A DNA stretch of 46,436 nt from Gelidibacter sp039916245 (lineage in GTDB: Bacteria > Bacteroidota > Bacteroidia > Flavobacteriales > Flavobacteriaceae). The DNA is taken from positions 1 through 46,436 of the forward strand of contig NZ_JBDSLS010000152.1 in the NCBI RefSeq assembly GCF_039916245.1, given 5' to 3'. The notes below the pieces were generated by a model. It was given only the letters and a program-made list of their open reading frames with translations, ran no database searches and was not told the origin of the DNA. Every line of letters begins with the position of its first letter. Position 1 is the stretch's first letter. Both the position numbers and the translations under genes were made by a program. Shown here piece after piece: positions 7,156 to 15,674 of the stretch.

Positions 7156-7299
7156 ATGATTTTAGTTATTTTCATGACATTTTTCGCTGGATTTTTAGTT
7201 GCTAGTCCTATTGAGAATAAAATCATTTATGCGAGTATGCTGATTCTCGGGACTGGAATTATTCTAATAAAAAAGAAGGTTAAAATGCCTTTAAAATAA
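7156..7299 (+). CDS. Possible 47-residue membrane micro-protein
   Basis: ATG at 7156 reads MILVIFMTFFAGFLVASPIE, then a second hydrophobic stretch (YASMLILGTGIILI) and a basic tail KKKVKMPLK, giving a small two-helix hairpin. A TTG-initiated version from 7129 is also open. It could be the 3' stump of a larger membrane protein. There is no clear promoter or ribosome binding site, so this is only suggestive. Confidence 0.35.
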   Translation: MILVIFMTFFAGFLVASPIENKIIYASMLILGTGIILIKKKVKMPLK

Positions 7300-7310
7300 A
7301 CGTTATTCAA

Positions 7311-7388
7311 AAAAACCAATCCCATACAAAGCGATTGGAATTTTTGCCCGCCTGTCGGCAGACAGGGAATTTAAAATATTGGGATTTT
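7311..7388. repeat. REP-like palindrome and terminator between convergent genes
   Basis: CCTGTC (7351-7356), GGCA, GACAGG (7361-7366) is nested within an outer CCAATCCCA ... TTGGGATTTTT pairing. The outer motif resembles that at 3468-3540. Ends just before the stop codon of the minus-strand TlpA-like gene. Confidence 0.55.
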
Positions 7389-7394
7389 TATCTA

Positions 7395-8483
7395 TTACTT
7401 AACCACCCTCAACGCCTCAAACAACGCCTTCTCCTTCTTCCCTTCAATCGCACCGCGTTCTGAATACACGATAGTTCCGTCACTTTTAATCACAAAATAA
7501 GATGGAAACGATCGTAAATCATAATTTTGATCAAAGACCGCATCACCTTGGAGAACCAAGTAATTGATGTCTTTGTCTTTTACAGTTGCTTTTGTTTCTG
7601 AGAGGTCATAATCAAAACTTACCGTAATCACCTTAATCTTGTCTCCAAATTCCTTACCAATTTGCTTGACTTTTGGTAGGGATTCCATGCAATGACTGCA
7701 GGAAGACACCCAAGCTTCCAAGAAAATTGGAGATCCTTTAAAGTCATTTAAGGACACTTTATTGCCATCGAGATCCAATAAAGTCCAATTGGGCGCTTTG
7801 ACATTGAGCATCGGTTCTTTTTTAATTCCATAAACCGAAGAAACGTACCCTTCATTTTCCGGATGGGTAAATAAGTCCTCACTCATGGGCTCATTAAACA
7901 CAACTCCTGAATAAACTATTTCCTTTTGACCTGATGCGCCATCATCGATTTCAAGCTTTAGCGGCGTGGCGTCCTTCGCGTCCAGCCAAAGCTTGTAATT
8001 CTGAAGTTTGTAAACATAGACTTGTCGGTCATTAAAATCTGACTTTTCCACAAATGAGAAGTCATCTTTAAACTTACTCAACAATTCCGCCGTAAACAGC
8101 AAATTGTCATCATCGCTCATATAAGCCTCCAAATATTTTGGAATGGAGCGATCCTTTCCATAATCGAAAGTTGTGATTTTCTTTTTCTGATTTTCCACCA
8201 CCGCCAGAGACGTCAATTTGTAATAAATGCTTACTTCTTTGTTCATTTCCTTGAAAAAGAATAGTTTCAAATGTGGCTCATAATTAACGCGCTTCAATTT
8301 ATAAACGGTTGATGTCGCTGGTTTGGAGCCATCGGCATTAATCGTCGCGGCCGTAAAACTTAAAGTCTCCCAATTGTTGAGTTGCTGGGTAGCTTTAGTC
8401 AAAATATCTTGTGGAGCGACGTCTTTTCCTGTGCAAGACAATAAGTTAAACGTTACCGATAAAAGAAGTATGTATAATTTCAT
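7395..8483 (-). CDS. Lipoprotein with C-terminal TlpA/thioredoxin domain
   Basis: 362 residues from the ATG at 8481-8483. The signal MKLYILLLSVTFNLLSC ends in a lipobox, so the mature protein is lipid-anchored. Residues about 20-220 form a beta-rich domain resembling the outer-membrane lipoprotein-sorting (LolA-like/DUF2092) fold (QQLNNWETLSFTAATINADG, LKLEIDDGASGQKEIVYSGV). The C-terminal 140 residues are a thioredoxin fold: APNWTLLDLDGNKVSLNDFK, EAWVSSCSHCMESLPKVKQI with the redox pair C-S-H-C, and SFPSYFVIKSDG with the cis-proline. It is likely a periplasmic disulfide reductase. It is monocistronic and unrelated in position to the second TlpA protein at 28 kb. Confidence 0.85.
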   Translation of the reverse strand: MKLYILLLSVTFNLLSCTGKDVAPQDILTKATQQLNNWETLSFTAATINADGSKPATSTVYKLKRVNYEPHLKLFFFKEMNKEVSIYYKLTSLAVVENQKKKITTFDYGKDRSIPKYLEAYMSDDDNLLFTAELLSKFKDDFSFVEKSDFNDRQVYVYKLQNYKLWLDAKDATPLKLEIDDGASGQKEIVYSGVVFNEPMSEDLFTHPENEGYVSSVYGIKKEPMLNVKAPNWTLLDLDGNKVSLNDFKGSPIFLEAWVSSCSHCMESLPKVKQIGKEFGDKIKVITVSFDYDLSETKATVKDKDINYLVLQGDAVFDQNYDLRSFPSYFVIKSDGTIVYSERGAIEGKKEKALFEALRVVK

Positions 8484-8679
8484 AAGACTCGAGTTGATTT
8501 TCAAAAATAGAGGTTATAGTTTCATTTCTTCTAAAAATTAAAATAAAAAAATTCCCAACTCAATACAAGTGATTGGACTTTGGAGGTATATAATTTTATG
8601 AAATTTGGTTTTACTTGTCACCCAACAGCAATAACTCCTTATAAAAAATAATGATTTAATCTTAAAACATGGACAAATT

Positions 8680-9576
8680 TTATTTCCATAGCTTCTCGTC
8701 TTTCCAATTATCTGGGAACCCCATCGCGCTAACATCAATGTTAGGATATTCAGCCAATAACTTTTTGAACCTAACAACTATAGTATTACTTGGATTTATG
8801 GTTTGCATTAAAAACAAGATCATTGATAATATAAAGAATACTTTTTTATTGCTTACCTTGGAATCATCCATCCAGCATTTTGAGGTCTTTTGTGGTTTAA
8901 TAGGCTGAATACTCATTGATCTATTCCATAACCTCGAATGATGAGCGCAAACATTTCTCAAATAAACTATGCTATGCATCCAAGAAGCAAACGTTCTATC
9001 GTTCAGTCCAAAATGTTTTGCAATCATTCTTTTTGTTCTGCCATCCTTTAAATTACTATATAAAAAAGACATTGTTCCAAAAGATGTAATTTCTAACATC
9101 ATCCAACTCGGTGGTAGTGGATCTGTATATTTATTGCGAAAAGCTTCAATAAACTCTTCATCACTTCTCTCATATTCATTCTGTAAACTCCCTAAGGTTT
9201 TACTGTGCCTAATAAGATTTTTAAAAAGAATTGAATCTTGATACCAAAAAGCTCCATACTCATGGGACAGGATGTATATCATTTTAGCTCTTATAGAAAC
9301 CTCAATCTTCTCTAACTCCCTTAAGACTAAAATCCTAAGCCTTCTATCAAAACAATAAATATCAAATGCATTTTGGAAAGTAGACCCTTCCTTAAATAAA
9401 TGATTTGATTTATCTATAAGCATTGGATACCAATAACCACTTAATCTGTAATAACTTATACTTTCTAATAGGTGTTTTGCTCTTGGTATATTCGAAATAA
9501 TTAGTCCCCTATTTTGTAACTGAGAAATTTGTTGAGAATAAGTTAAGGCAGGTTTATTATAAGAAGATTTTGCCAT
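8680..9576 (-). CDS. Abi_2 (AbiD/AbiF-like) abortive infection HEPN protein
   Basis: 298 residues, close to the usual family length. N-terminal ALTYSQQISQLQNRGLIISN, ISYYRLSGYWYPML, FDRRLRILVLRELEKIEVSI and WMMLEITSFGTMSFLYSNL are Abi_2 signatures. The key motif is LRNVCAHHSRLWNR at residues 206-219: Arg207-x4-His212 is the HEPN RNase motif. Abi_2 proteins stop phage growth by killing or arresting the cell, presumably by RNA cleavage. The ATG follows a compact hairpin and T-tracts with a TATATTTG promoter just upstream, an arrangement like RNA-guarded toxins. No other defence gene is adjacent; neighbours are a lipoprotein and a methyltransferase. Confidence 0.9.
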   Translation of the reverse strand: MAKSSYNKPALTYSQQISQLQNRGLIISNIPRAKHLLESISYYRLSGYWYPMLIDKSNHLFKEGSTFQNAFDIYCFDRRLRILVLRELEKIEVSIRAKMIYILSHEYGAFWYQDSILFKNLIRHSKTLGSLQNEYERSDEEFIEAFRNKYTDPLPPSWMMLEITSFGTMSFLYSNLKDGRTKRMIAKHFGLNDRTFASWMHSIVYLRNVCAHHSRLWNRSMSIQPIKPQKTSKCWMDDSKVSNKKVFFILSMILFLMQTINPSNTIVVRFKKLLAEYPNIDVSAMGFPDNWKDEKLWK

Positions 9577-9587
9577 AAAAGTAAAAA

Positions 9588-9630
9588 GCTTACCCTGAGC
9601 GCGCTGATCTAAACGGGAAGCGGGGTAAGC
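9588..9630 (-). ncRNA. Candidate structured leader RNA/attenuator in front of the Abi_2 gene
   Basis: Read on the minus strand, GCTTACCC (9623-9630) pairs perfectly with GGGTAAGC (9588-9595) around a 27-base GC-rich loop that can form an inner CGC/GCG stem. TTTTTACTTTT follows, then the Abi ATG. The hairpin begins about 9 bases after a -7 box, so it would be the 5' end of the transcript. The hairpin plus U-tract works as an intrinsic terminator, giving mostly short RNA with read-through into the gene. A conserved structured RNA has been reported beside AbiF genes; whether this matches it needs a covariance search. Confidence 0.5.
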
Positions 9631-9639
9631 ATGTTAATA

Positions 9640-9666
9640 CAAATATATTTAAATTTTTCAAAACAA
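9640..9666 (-). promoter_or_regulatory. Bacteroidota-type promoter of the Abi_2 locus
   Basis: On the minus strand TATATTTG (9640-9647) matches the -7 consensus TAnnTTTG, with TTG at 9664-9666 spaced by 16 bases as a possible -33 box. Transcription would start near 9634, immediately before the hairpin. Confidence 0.5.
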
Positions 9667-10039
9667 CAGCAGTTTTACCCACAAAGTACGTCTTTTGAGG
9701 GTTGAAATGCACGTGTTTTTTCATTTCTTTCATTCCACTACAACTTCTAGTTACACTTGTTATACCATCTTGACATTTAATTGTACAATACACGTTTTCA
9801 GATTCTTAATAATTAAAATCTATATAGCATCGACAAATCCTTTTTGACTTATCACAGAATGAGTCTTGAACATCGCTAAAATAATATAATGAGAATTCTG
9901 GCATCAGAAGCGAACTTTCATATTGAAGTAACAGTAGAAAATGGAAAGGCCATATTAAAAGTGAAAACCATAGAGATGTAACACAACAAATTATAAACAC
10001 AAAAATTTTATATTTTCAGAAATCACTATATTTACTTCT
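9667..10039. other. Intergenic stretch without a credible gene
   Basis: The minus-strand frame ending at 9590 starts with GTG, reads through the Abi promoter and hairpin, and has no domain. A 30-codon plus-strand ORF at 9889-9981 (MRILASEANFHIEVTVENGK) is protein-like but isolated, possibly a gene fragment. Otherwise AT-rich. Confidence 0.4.
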
Positions 10040-10684
10040 ATGAGTAAAATTTTAAGCTATCTCTATCCGATTACAAAAAAAGTGCATTCTGATGTCAGCG
10101 GCACTTTGGAGATTACCTGGTACAATGGGAAAAAGCACCTCAATACCAAAAACGCCAATTACTCTTACGGTTCCCTGCAACGGATTTTAAAATTTGGCTT
10201 GGAAAAAATTGATTTAAAAAACGTCAATTTCATTCTGCTCTTAGGTCTCGGCGGCGGCAGTGTCATTGAAACTTTGCGTCACGACTTTGACTATTCAAAA
10301 CTTATCGTGGCTGTCGATATTGATCCCGTTATTATCGACCTCGCAAAAACCGAATTCCATCTCAAAGAAAGCGAAAACCTAGATATCATTTGTGACGACG
10401 CCCTTAACTTCATGACCTCAAATACTCAACAATTCGATGTCATCATTATCGATTTGTTCGTGGATATTGAGGTCCCGAAATCATTTTTAGAGCTAAATTT
10501 TTGGCGGAATGTTATGAAGGCCAGTGCAACAAATGGTGCTGTTATTTTTAATGCTTCATTAGAGAAAACAAAAAGCAACGCTTTAATTGCCGTCATCGAT
10601 TTTTTAAAAACCCAATTCTACACAACAGAAGTTTACGAAAAAGTCAACCAAACCAACACCTTAATAATCGCCAAAGGTTTCTGA
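10040..10684 (+). CDS. Spermidine-synthase-like SAM-dependent methyltransferase
   Basis: 214 residues with a Rossmann-type class I SAM fold: LLLGLGGGSVIETLRHDFDY is the glycine-rich motif I, VAVDIDPVIIDLAKTEF the acidic second strand that binds the cofactor, IICDDALNFM motif II, and FDVIIIDLFVDIEVPKSFLE the fourth strand with DLF. This matches the spermine/spermidine synthase superfamily, in short form without the N-terminal beta domain, so true polyamine synthesis is doubtful. The start ATG follows an AT-rich leader. It is followed after 51 bases by the zinc-ribbon gene on the same strand. Confidence 0.8.
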   Translation: MSKILSYLYPITKKVHSDVSGTLEITWYNGKKHLNTKNANYSYGSLQRILKFGLEKIDLKNVNFILLLGLGGGSVIETLRHDFDYSKLIVAVDIDPVIIDLAKTEFHLKESENLDIICDDALNFMTSNTQQFDVIIIDLFVDIEVPKSFLELNFWRNVMKASATNGAVIFNASLEKTKSNALIAVIDFLKTQFYTTEVYEKVNQTNTLIIAKGF

Positions 10685-10735
10685 GTCATTGACAATGAAT
10701 AATTTGTATCTTGTCTCGTATTAACTTTGTAAACT

Positions 10736-11086
10736 ATGAGTAAAGGATGTTTGGAGTGTGGCGAAAAAATTGTTGGGCGTATCGACAAAAAATTCTGTAG
10801 TGATGCGTGCCGAAATTCCTATAACAATACCGTCAATAAGGACAGCAAAAACTTAATTCGTAATACCAATAATTGGCTGCGAAAAAATTACCGCATTCTT
10901 GAAACGTTGAATCCGGAACAAAAAACAAAAGTCTCCCGAGGGAAACTTATTGAAAAAGGATTTGACTTTAATTATTTTACCAGCATCTACACCACTAAAG
11001 CAGGAACTATCTATTACTTTGTATATGATCAAGGTTATTTGCCTCTTGAAGGGGATTTTTATGCTTTGGTAAAACGTGAGCGTTGA
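10736..11086 (+). CDS. Small zinc-ribbon protein of unknown function
   Basis: 116 residues. The N-terminus GCLECGEKIVGRIDKKFCSD holds Cys5 and Cys8, then Cys21 and Cys25 in FCSDACRNSYNN, a treble-clef/zinc-ribbon knuckle as in DUF2116-type proteins. The rest is helical (LIRNTNNWLRKNYRILETLN) followed by a beta part (TSIYTTKAGTIYYFVYDQGY). It is likely nucleic-acid or protein binding and cytoplasmic. A TAACTTTG box at 10722-10729 fits a -7 element with TTTG at 10703-10706, a somewhat short spacing of 15, and would place the start of transcription almost at the ATG. Confidence 0.7.
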   Translation: MSKGCLECGEKIVGRIDKKFCSDACRNSYNNTVNKDSKNLIRNTNNWLRKNYRILETLNPEQKTKVSRGKLIEKGFDFNYFTSIYTTKAGTIYYFVYDQGYLPLEGDFYALVKRER

Positions 11087-11104
11087 ACTTCATCAGCAAT
11101 TATG

Positions 11105-11584
11105 CTATTTAACGGTCGAATTCCAATTTTGGCCTTTCATTTGCAAAGCCGCTTTTAAAATATCTTTCTGACTGATTTGCCCCACTAATTTCCCGTTTTC
11201 TAGAATCGGGAATCTGCGGTGTTTGGCTTCTAAAAAAACGTTGGCCGCATCAAAAACATTCATATTCCCGTCTAAAGTATCGACATTTCTTATCATGCGC
11301 TTTTCAACGGTATCATCCTCCATCGGCATGTTGTAATAGCGACTTTCACTAATTTGTTTTAAACAATCGCCTTCAGAAATCATCCCCACCAATTCATTTT
11401 GATCGTTCACTACAGGTCCTCCAGAAATTCTATGTTTGATCAGAATTTCCACCACCTCAATCACTTTTTGATCCGGTTTAAACGTAATCAAATCCCTACT
11501 CATAAAATCGCACACCCTAAACGGCAACTGCTCAATAGCCTTTTGTTGCGGTTTTCGTGCCCCTCGAAAACTCTTGATAGCCAT
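11105..11584 (-). CDS. CBS-domain pair protein
   Basis: 159 residues made almost entirely of two CBS domains. CBS1 spans about residues 25-85 (VCDFMSRDLITFKPDQKVIE, HRISGGPVVNDQNELVGMIS, EGDCLKQI). CBS2 spans about 95-150 (EKRMIRNVDTLDGNMNVFDA, HRRFPILENGKLVGQISQKD). Paired CBS domains form a Bateman module that binds adenosine nucleotides. Free-standing ones sense energy state or regulate a partner, which is unknown here. The short N-terminal tail MAIKSFRGARKPQQKA is basic. Convergent with the zinc-ribbon gene (18 bases apart) and divergent from the M28 peptidase gene. Confidence 0.88.
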   Translation of the reverse strand: MAIKSFRGARKPQQKAIEQLPFRVCDFMSRDLITFKPDQKVIEVVEILIKHRISGGPVVNDQNELVGMISEGDCLKQISESRYYNMPMEDDTVEKRMIRNVDTLDGNMNVFDAANVFLEAKHRRFPILENGKLVGQISQKDILKAALQMKGQNWNSTVK

Positions 11585-11656
11585 AATTAAAATTTTTTGT
11601 GATGCTTAAATTTAATTAAAATTAACCATTTAACCTAACATCCATTTACAGCAAAT

Positions 11657-11664
11657 TAATTTTG
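11657..11664 (+). promoter_or_regulatory. Putative -7 box of the M28 peptidase gene
   Basis: TAATTTTG fits TAnnTTTG, 31 bases before the start codon. No convincing -33 TTG at normal spacing. Confidence 0.35.
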
Positions 11665-11695
11665 TAGTTTTAGCTACCAACTAACATTTCTTCAC

Positions 11696-13996
11696 ATGCT
11701 TAAAAAAGCCATTGCCGTCGCACTCATTATATTAGCCATTTATTGGAGCTTTTATGCGTTACTGCCAACACACATTTCAGACCTACAAACGGCACCAACT
11801 GCCTTCTCTTCCGAACGCGCTTTGGAACATCTCAAGAACATTACCAAAAAGCCACATTATGTCGGTTCTGACGAACATGAAGTGGTCAAAAATTACCTGA
11901 TACAGGAATTGAACGCTTTAGGCTTAGAAACCCAAATTCAAGAAGCCTATAGCCAAAACAAAAAATGGGGCAGTATTGTCAAACCTAAAAACATCTTAGC
12001 GCGGATTAAGGGCAGCGACAATTCCAAAGCCTTGATGTTGCTCACGCATTATGACAGCAAATCGCATGCTTCTTATGGTGCTAGTGACGCTGGCTCGGGC
12101 GTGGTTACGATTTTGGAAGGTCTGCGAGCTTTTTTAAGCCAAGGCAAAACGCCTAAAAACGATATTATCATTCTTTTTTCTGATGCTGAAGAATTAGGAT
12201 TAAATGGTGCCGATATTTTTGTCAATCAACACCCTTGGGCAAAAGATGTCGGCCTTGTATTGAATTTTGAAGCCCGCGGCAGCGGAGGTCCAAGCTATAT
12301 GCTGATTGAAACCAATGGCGGCAACCAAAACCTCATCAACGGCTTCAAAAGAGCAAATCCTGATTATCCTGTGGCCAATTCGCTGGCCTATAGCATCTAT
12401 AAAATGTTACCGAATGATACAGATTTGACCTACTTTAGGGAAGATGGCAATATTGATGGTTTGAATTTCGCTTTTATTGATGACCATTTTGATTATCACA
12501 CCGCTTTAGATAATTATGACCGCTTGGACAGAAACACCTTGGAGCATCAAGGTAGTTATTTGATGCCTTTATTGGCTTATTTTTCGGAAGCCGACCTCAA
12601 CACTTTAAAGAGTGACAAGGATGCAGTGTATTTTAATGTGCCGCTTTTTAAAATGATCAGCTATCCAAACTCCTGGATATTTCCAATGCTCATTTTAGCT
12701 GTTCTCATATTTCTTGGCTTGGTATTTTATGGCATCCATAAAAGAAGACTGGAATCCAAATTTATGGCTTTAGGTTTCCTTCCGGGGATTGGTGCCTTGC
12801 TCATCAACGGGGTCGTAGGCTTTTTTGGTTGGAAATTATTGTTGATCATCTATCCGCAATATGGAGAAATCCTTCAAGGTTTTCCGTATAATGGACACCT
12901 ATATATTTGGGCTTTTGCATTGTTTTCTACAGCGGTGTGCATGTGGCTTTACAACAAAGTCTATAAACCGGAAAACACGGCGAGTTTGGCCGTTCCGCCG
13001 TTGCTTTTATGGCTTATAATATGTGGTGTCATCGCATTTACACTCAAAGGGGCCAGCTTTTTTATCATTCCGGTGTATTTTGGATTGATCAGTCTTTTTG
13101 TGTTGATACGCCAAAAACATCCGAACATTATTCTGATGACTTTATTGCTATTTCCTTTACTCCTGATCATGTCGCCATTTATCGTCATGTTTCCCGTCGG
13201 ACTTGGGCTTAAAACCATTGTGGCTACCACGCTTTTGGTTTCGATTATGTTCTCCTTATGTATCTCCGTCTTCGGATTTTCAAGATATAAGAACAGATGG
13301 GCTTACCTCCTATTTATTGCTGCTTTCGGGTTTTTGGTGGCCGCACATCTGAAATCTGGTTTTACTGAAGAAGGACCAAAACCAAACAGTTTAGTCTATC
13401 TCTATGACGCCGATAAAGACATGGCAGTTTGGGCAACTTATGATCAGTTATTGGACGATTGGACCAAAGCTTATCTGACCGATAATCCCGATGTTTTTGA
13501 CACTTCAAATATCAACTTTGATAGCAAGTATGGCACGAAGTTATCCTACAGTAAAGAAACGGAAGTTAAAGCCTTAAAACCCTTTTTTGTTGACAAACAA
13601 AAAGACACCATTATTGGCGATACGCGACACATCAAAGTATTTATTACACCACAGCGCAACGTTAATACCTTAGAGTTTTATGCCGACGCTTCCAATAAGT
13701 TCTTATCCTTTAATATCAATGGATTGGAAATTCAAAAGAAAGAAGGAGAAGATTACGTTTTTAATGACCGCATAAAAAACAGATTGTTCAGTTATATGGT
13801 TACGGAACACAAATTGATCGAATTGAATTTCACGGTTCCAGCAGCTCAAAAAACTAGTTTTAATATCTTTGAGGTATCTTTTGACCTCGTTGGCAATGAT
13901 TTGTTTAATGTCCCAGAACGTCCAAAGACGATGATTCCGAAACCATTTGTACTAAACGACGCTATCATCATAAAAAAAACCATCACTTTTGAATAA
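11696..13996 (+). CDS. M28-family membrane metallopeptidase (Fxna/ER-peptidase-like)
   Basis: 766 residues. A single membrane segment (residues 4-24) leads to a periplasmic M28 aminopeptidase domain with all five zinc ligands: His118 (LLTHYDSKS), Asp131 (ASDAGSG), Glu165/Glu166 (FSDAEELGLNG), Glu192 (NFEARGSGG) and His268 (DYHTALDN). After residue about 325 come eight or so membrane helices (WIFPMLILAVLIFLGLVFYG and others) and a final beta-rich domain. This layout matches eukaryotic ERMP1/Pff1-type M28 proteases and their Bacteroidota homologues. It likely trims peptides at the inner membrane. Its stop overlaps the next gene by 8 bases, so translation is coupled. Confidence 0.9.
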   Translation: MLKKAIAVALIILAIYWSFYALLPTHISDLQTAPTAFSSERALEHLKNITKKPHYVGSDEHEVVKNYLIQELNALGLETQIQEAYSQNKKWGSIVKPKNILARIKGSDNSKALMLLTHYDSKSHASYGASDAGSGVVTILEGLRAFLSQGKTPKNDIIILFSDAEELGLNGADIFVNQHPWAKDVGLVLNFEARGSGGPSYMLIETNGGNQNLINGFKRANPDYPVANSLAYSIYKMLPNDTDLTYFREDGNIDGLNFAFIDDHFDYHTALDNYDRLDRNTLEHQGSYLMPLLAYFSEADLNTLKSDKDAVYFNVPLFKMISYPNSWIFPMLILAVLIFLGLVFYGIHKRRLESKFMALGFLPGIGALLINGVVGFFGWKLLLIIYPQYGEILQGFPYNGHLYIWAFALFSTAVCMWLYNKVYKPENTASLAVPPLLLWLIICGVIAFTLKGASFFIIPVYFGLISLFVLIRQKHPNIILMTLLLFPLLLIMSPFIVMFPVGLGLKTIVATTLLVSIMFSLCISVFGFSRYKNRWAYLLFIAAFGFLVAAHLKSGFTEEGPKPNSLVYLYDADKDMAVWATYDQLLDDWTKAYLTDNPDVFDTSNINFDSKYGTKLSYSKETEVKALKPFFVDKQKDTIIGDTRHIKVFITPQRNVNTLEFYADASNKFLSFNINGLEIQKKEGEDYVFNDRIKNRLFSYMVTEHKLIELNFTVPAAQKTSFNIFEVSFDLVGNDLFNVPERPKTMIPKPFVLNDAIIIKKTITFE

Positions 13997-14798
13997 ACAC
14001 ATCAGTATTATCGGTTGTGGCTGGTTGGGGTTTCCACTGGCAACAGAATTGGTCAGAAATGGCAATCTTGTGAAAGGCTCGACCACTTCTCCAAGCAAAA
14101 TAGAAGTTTTAAAAAAGGCTGGAATCATTCCGTTTGTGGTTTCTATTTCTGAAGAAGGCATCACCGACGCTATTGAAGAGTGTTTAAAAGATTCTGAAGT
14201 ATTAATTATAAACATTCCTCCTGGATTACGAAAAAATCCAAAGGCGAATTTTATAAAACAGATGGATTTGCTAAGCAAGCACATCGAACATTCTGATATA
14301 AAAAAAGTACTTTATGTGAGTTCTACTTCTGTGTATGAAGAGGAGGTTGATATACCCACGATTACCGATGAAAACGCTCCAAATGGTCAATCGTATGCTG
14401 CAAAACAATTGATTGGCGCCGAAGATGTTTTTAAAAACAATCCTAATTTCGAAACCACAATTTTAAGATTTGGAGGATTGATTGGCGGCGATCGCAATCC
14501 AGCGAAATACCTTTCCGGAAAAGAAAATGCGCCAGATCCTGAAGGTCCGGTCAATTTAATCCATCAAGAGGATTGTATTGCCATTATAAAAAACATCATC
14601 GTAAAGGAACAATGGAACACCGTTTTTAATGCGGTGGCACCGCAGCATCCTTCACGTGAAAAGTATTACAACTCGCTTTGCGAAATACAAAAGTTGCCAC
14701 TTCCCCATTTTGACCATGCCACACCGAGCAAAGGGAAAATCATTTCGAGCGAAAAAGTGGAACGGGAGTTGCATTATGTCTTTACCCACAAACTGTAA
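13989..14798 (+). CDS. SDR-family NAD(P)-binding protein (YeeZ-like epimerase family)
   Basis: 269 residues from a TTG start that overlaps the M28 stop (TTGAATAA). A TTG start is needed because the Rossmann strand begins at once: HISIIGCGWLGFPLATELVR, the glycine motif GxGxxG. The SDR features VLYVSSTSVYEE and SYAAKQLIGAE supply Ser, Tyr and Lys (Y-x3-K) of the catalytic triad. LRFGGLIGGDRNPAKYLSG and VNLIHQEDCIAII are typical of the extended SDR/YeeZ group. Function is unknown; it likely acts on a nucleotide-linked or small carbonyl substrate. Coupled expression with the peptidase may simply reflect gene packing. Confidence 0.82.
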   Translation: MNKHISIIGCGWLGFPLATELVRNGNLVKGSTTSPSKIEVLKKAGIIPFVVSISEEGITDAIEECLKDSEVLIINIPPGLRKNPKANFIKQMDLLSKHIEHSDIKKVLYVSSTSVYEEEVDIPTITDENAPNGQSYAAKQLIGAEDVFKNNPNFETTILRFGGLIGGDRNPAKYLSGKENAPDPEGPVNLIHQEDCIAIIKNIIVKEQWNTVFNAVAPQHPSREKYYNSLCEIQKLPLPHFDHATPSKGKIISSEKVERELHYVFTHKL

Positions 14799-14901
14799 CA
14801 ATTAGCACGCTTTTAAGAGTTTGTTTTATTAATTTTTATAGATTTGGCGCAATTAACTAAAATAACGGCCTGATTTAAAGGCTAGAATACACCAATTGAA
14901 A

Positions 14902-15591
14902 ATGAAAAAATTTATACTCGTTGTTATCGTGATGAGCTCATTAAGCATCACTGCCCAGACAAAAACAGAACTTCAAAAACACTTTGAAAAATATTACCAA
15001 CAAATGAAAAAGCAAGGTGACGTACAAGGCGTTATCAATGCCATGACGCACTTGGATGTCCTTAAACCAAGTCAGGCAAGAAAAGACACCTTGGCTTATA
15101 TCTATGTTTCTGAAGGTCGCAATATGGAAGCTTTAAACACCATCGGCATTGAAAAAAGCGCCACTGATTCTGATTTGAACACAGAAATCAAAGCCATTGC
15201 TCTTAATGCTTTGGGCGAGCGCCAACGCGCTTTGGAGTTTTATAATCTCCTTTACAAAAAACAACCTAGTGCAACTTTGGCGTATGAATTGGCTGATTTA
15301 ATGTTACAAACTGGCGATTTAGTCGGGGCACAAGAAAAAGTAGAATACGGCTTAGCTAATGTTACGGATGAAATGCGACGCACCTATTACGAACAACAAC
15401 AGCCTTATCAAACCTCATTAAAAGCTGGATTATTATATCTAAAAGCAATTGTGACTTATAGTGAAGATAAAGACGCGAATCAGGAAATTGCAATCGCTAC
15501 TTTAAATCGCGCATTGGCCATTGATCCTAATTTCAATATGGCCAGAATTAGCAAGGAAGCCTTGTTGAGCCGTGCAAAAGGAACGGATTAA
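14902..15591 (+). CDS. Exported TPR-repeat protein
   Basis: 229 residues from the ATG at 14902 (a TTG two codons earlier is less likely). The signal peptide is MKKFILVVIVMSSLSITAQT, with cleavage after ITA-Q. The rest is helical repeats with TPR-like spacing: LAYIYVSEGRNMEALNTIGI, IALNALGERQRALEFYNLLY, LAYELADLMLQTGDLVGAQE, IATLNRALAIDPNFNMARIS. It is probably a periplasmic scaffold. It follows the SDR gene by about 100 bases on the same strand and ends 22 bases before a strong terminator. Confidence 0.8.
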   Translation: MKKFILVVIVMSSLSITAQTKTELQKHFEKYYQQMKKQGDVQGVINAMTHLDVLKPSQARKDTLAYIYVSEGRNMEALNTIGIEKSATDSDLNTEIKAIALNALGERQRALEFYNLLYKKQPSATLAYELADLMLQTGDLVGAQEKVEYGLANVTDEMRRTYYEQQQPYQTSLKAGLLYLKAIVTYSEDKDANQEIAIATLNRALAIDPNFNMARISKEALLSRAKGTD

Positions 15592-15613
15592 CACTTATAA
15601 ACAGGGTTAAATG

Positions 15614-15650
15614 AAAAAGCAGTCTATTTTAAAATAGACTGCTTTTTTTT
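15614..15650. terminator. Perfect bidirectional terminator
   Basis: AAAAAGCAGTCTATTTT (15614-15630) is immediately followed by its exact complement AAAATAGACTGCTTTTT (15631-15647) and more T. Serves both the TPR gene and the convergent M13 gene. Confidence 0.9.
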
Positions 15651-15674
15651 ATAAACAAAATAGCATTTAAAATA

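Noticed and set aside
9590..9793. 67-residue minus-strand frame upstream of the Abi gene
   Set aside because: GTG start, runs through the Abi promoter and hairpin, ends in an Arg/Ser-rich tail coded by the stem; no domain.
10040..10684. True spermidine synthase
   Set aside because: Lacks the N-terminal beta domain and the full putrescine-site motifs; only the SAM-fold half is present.
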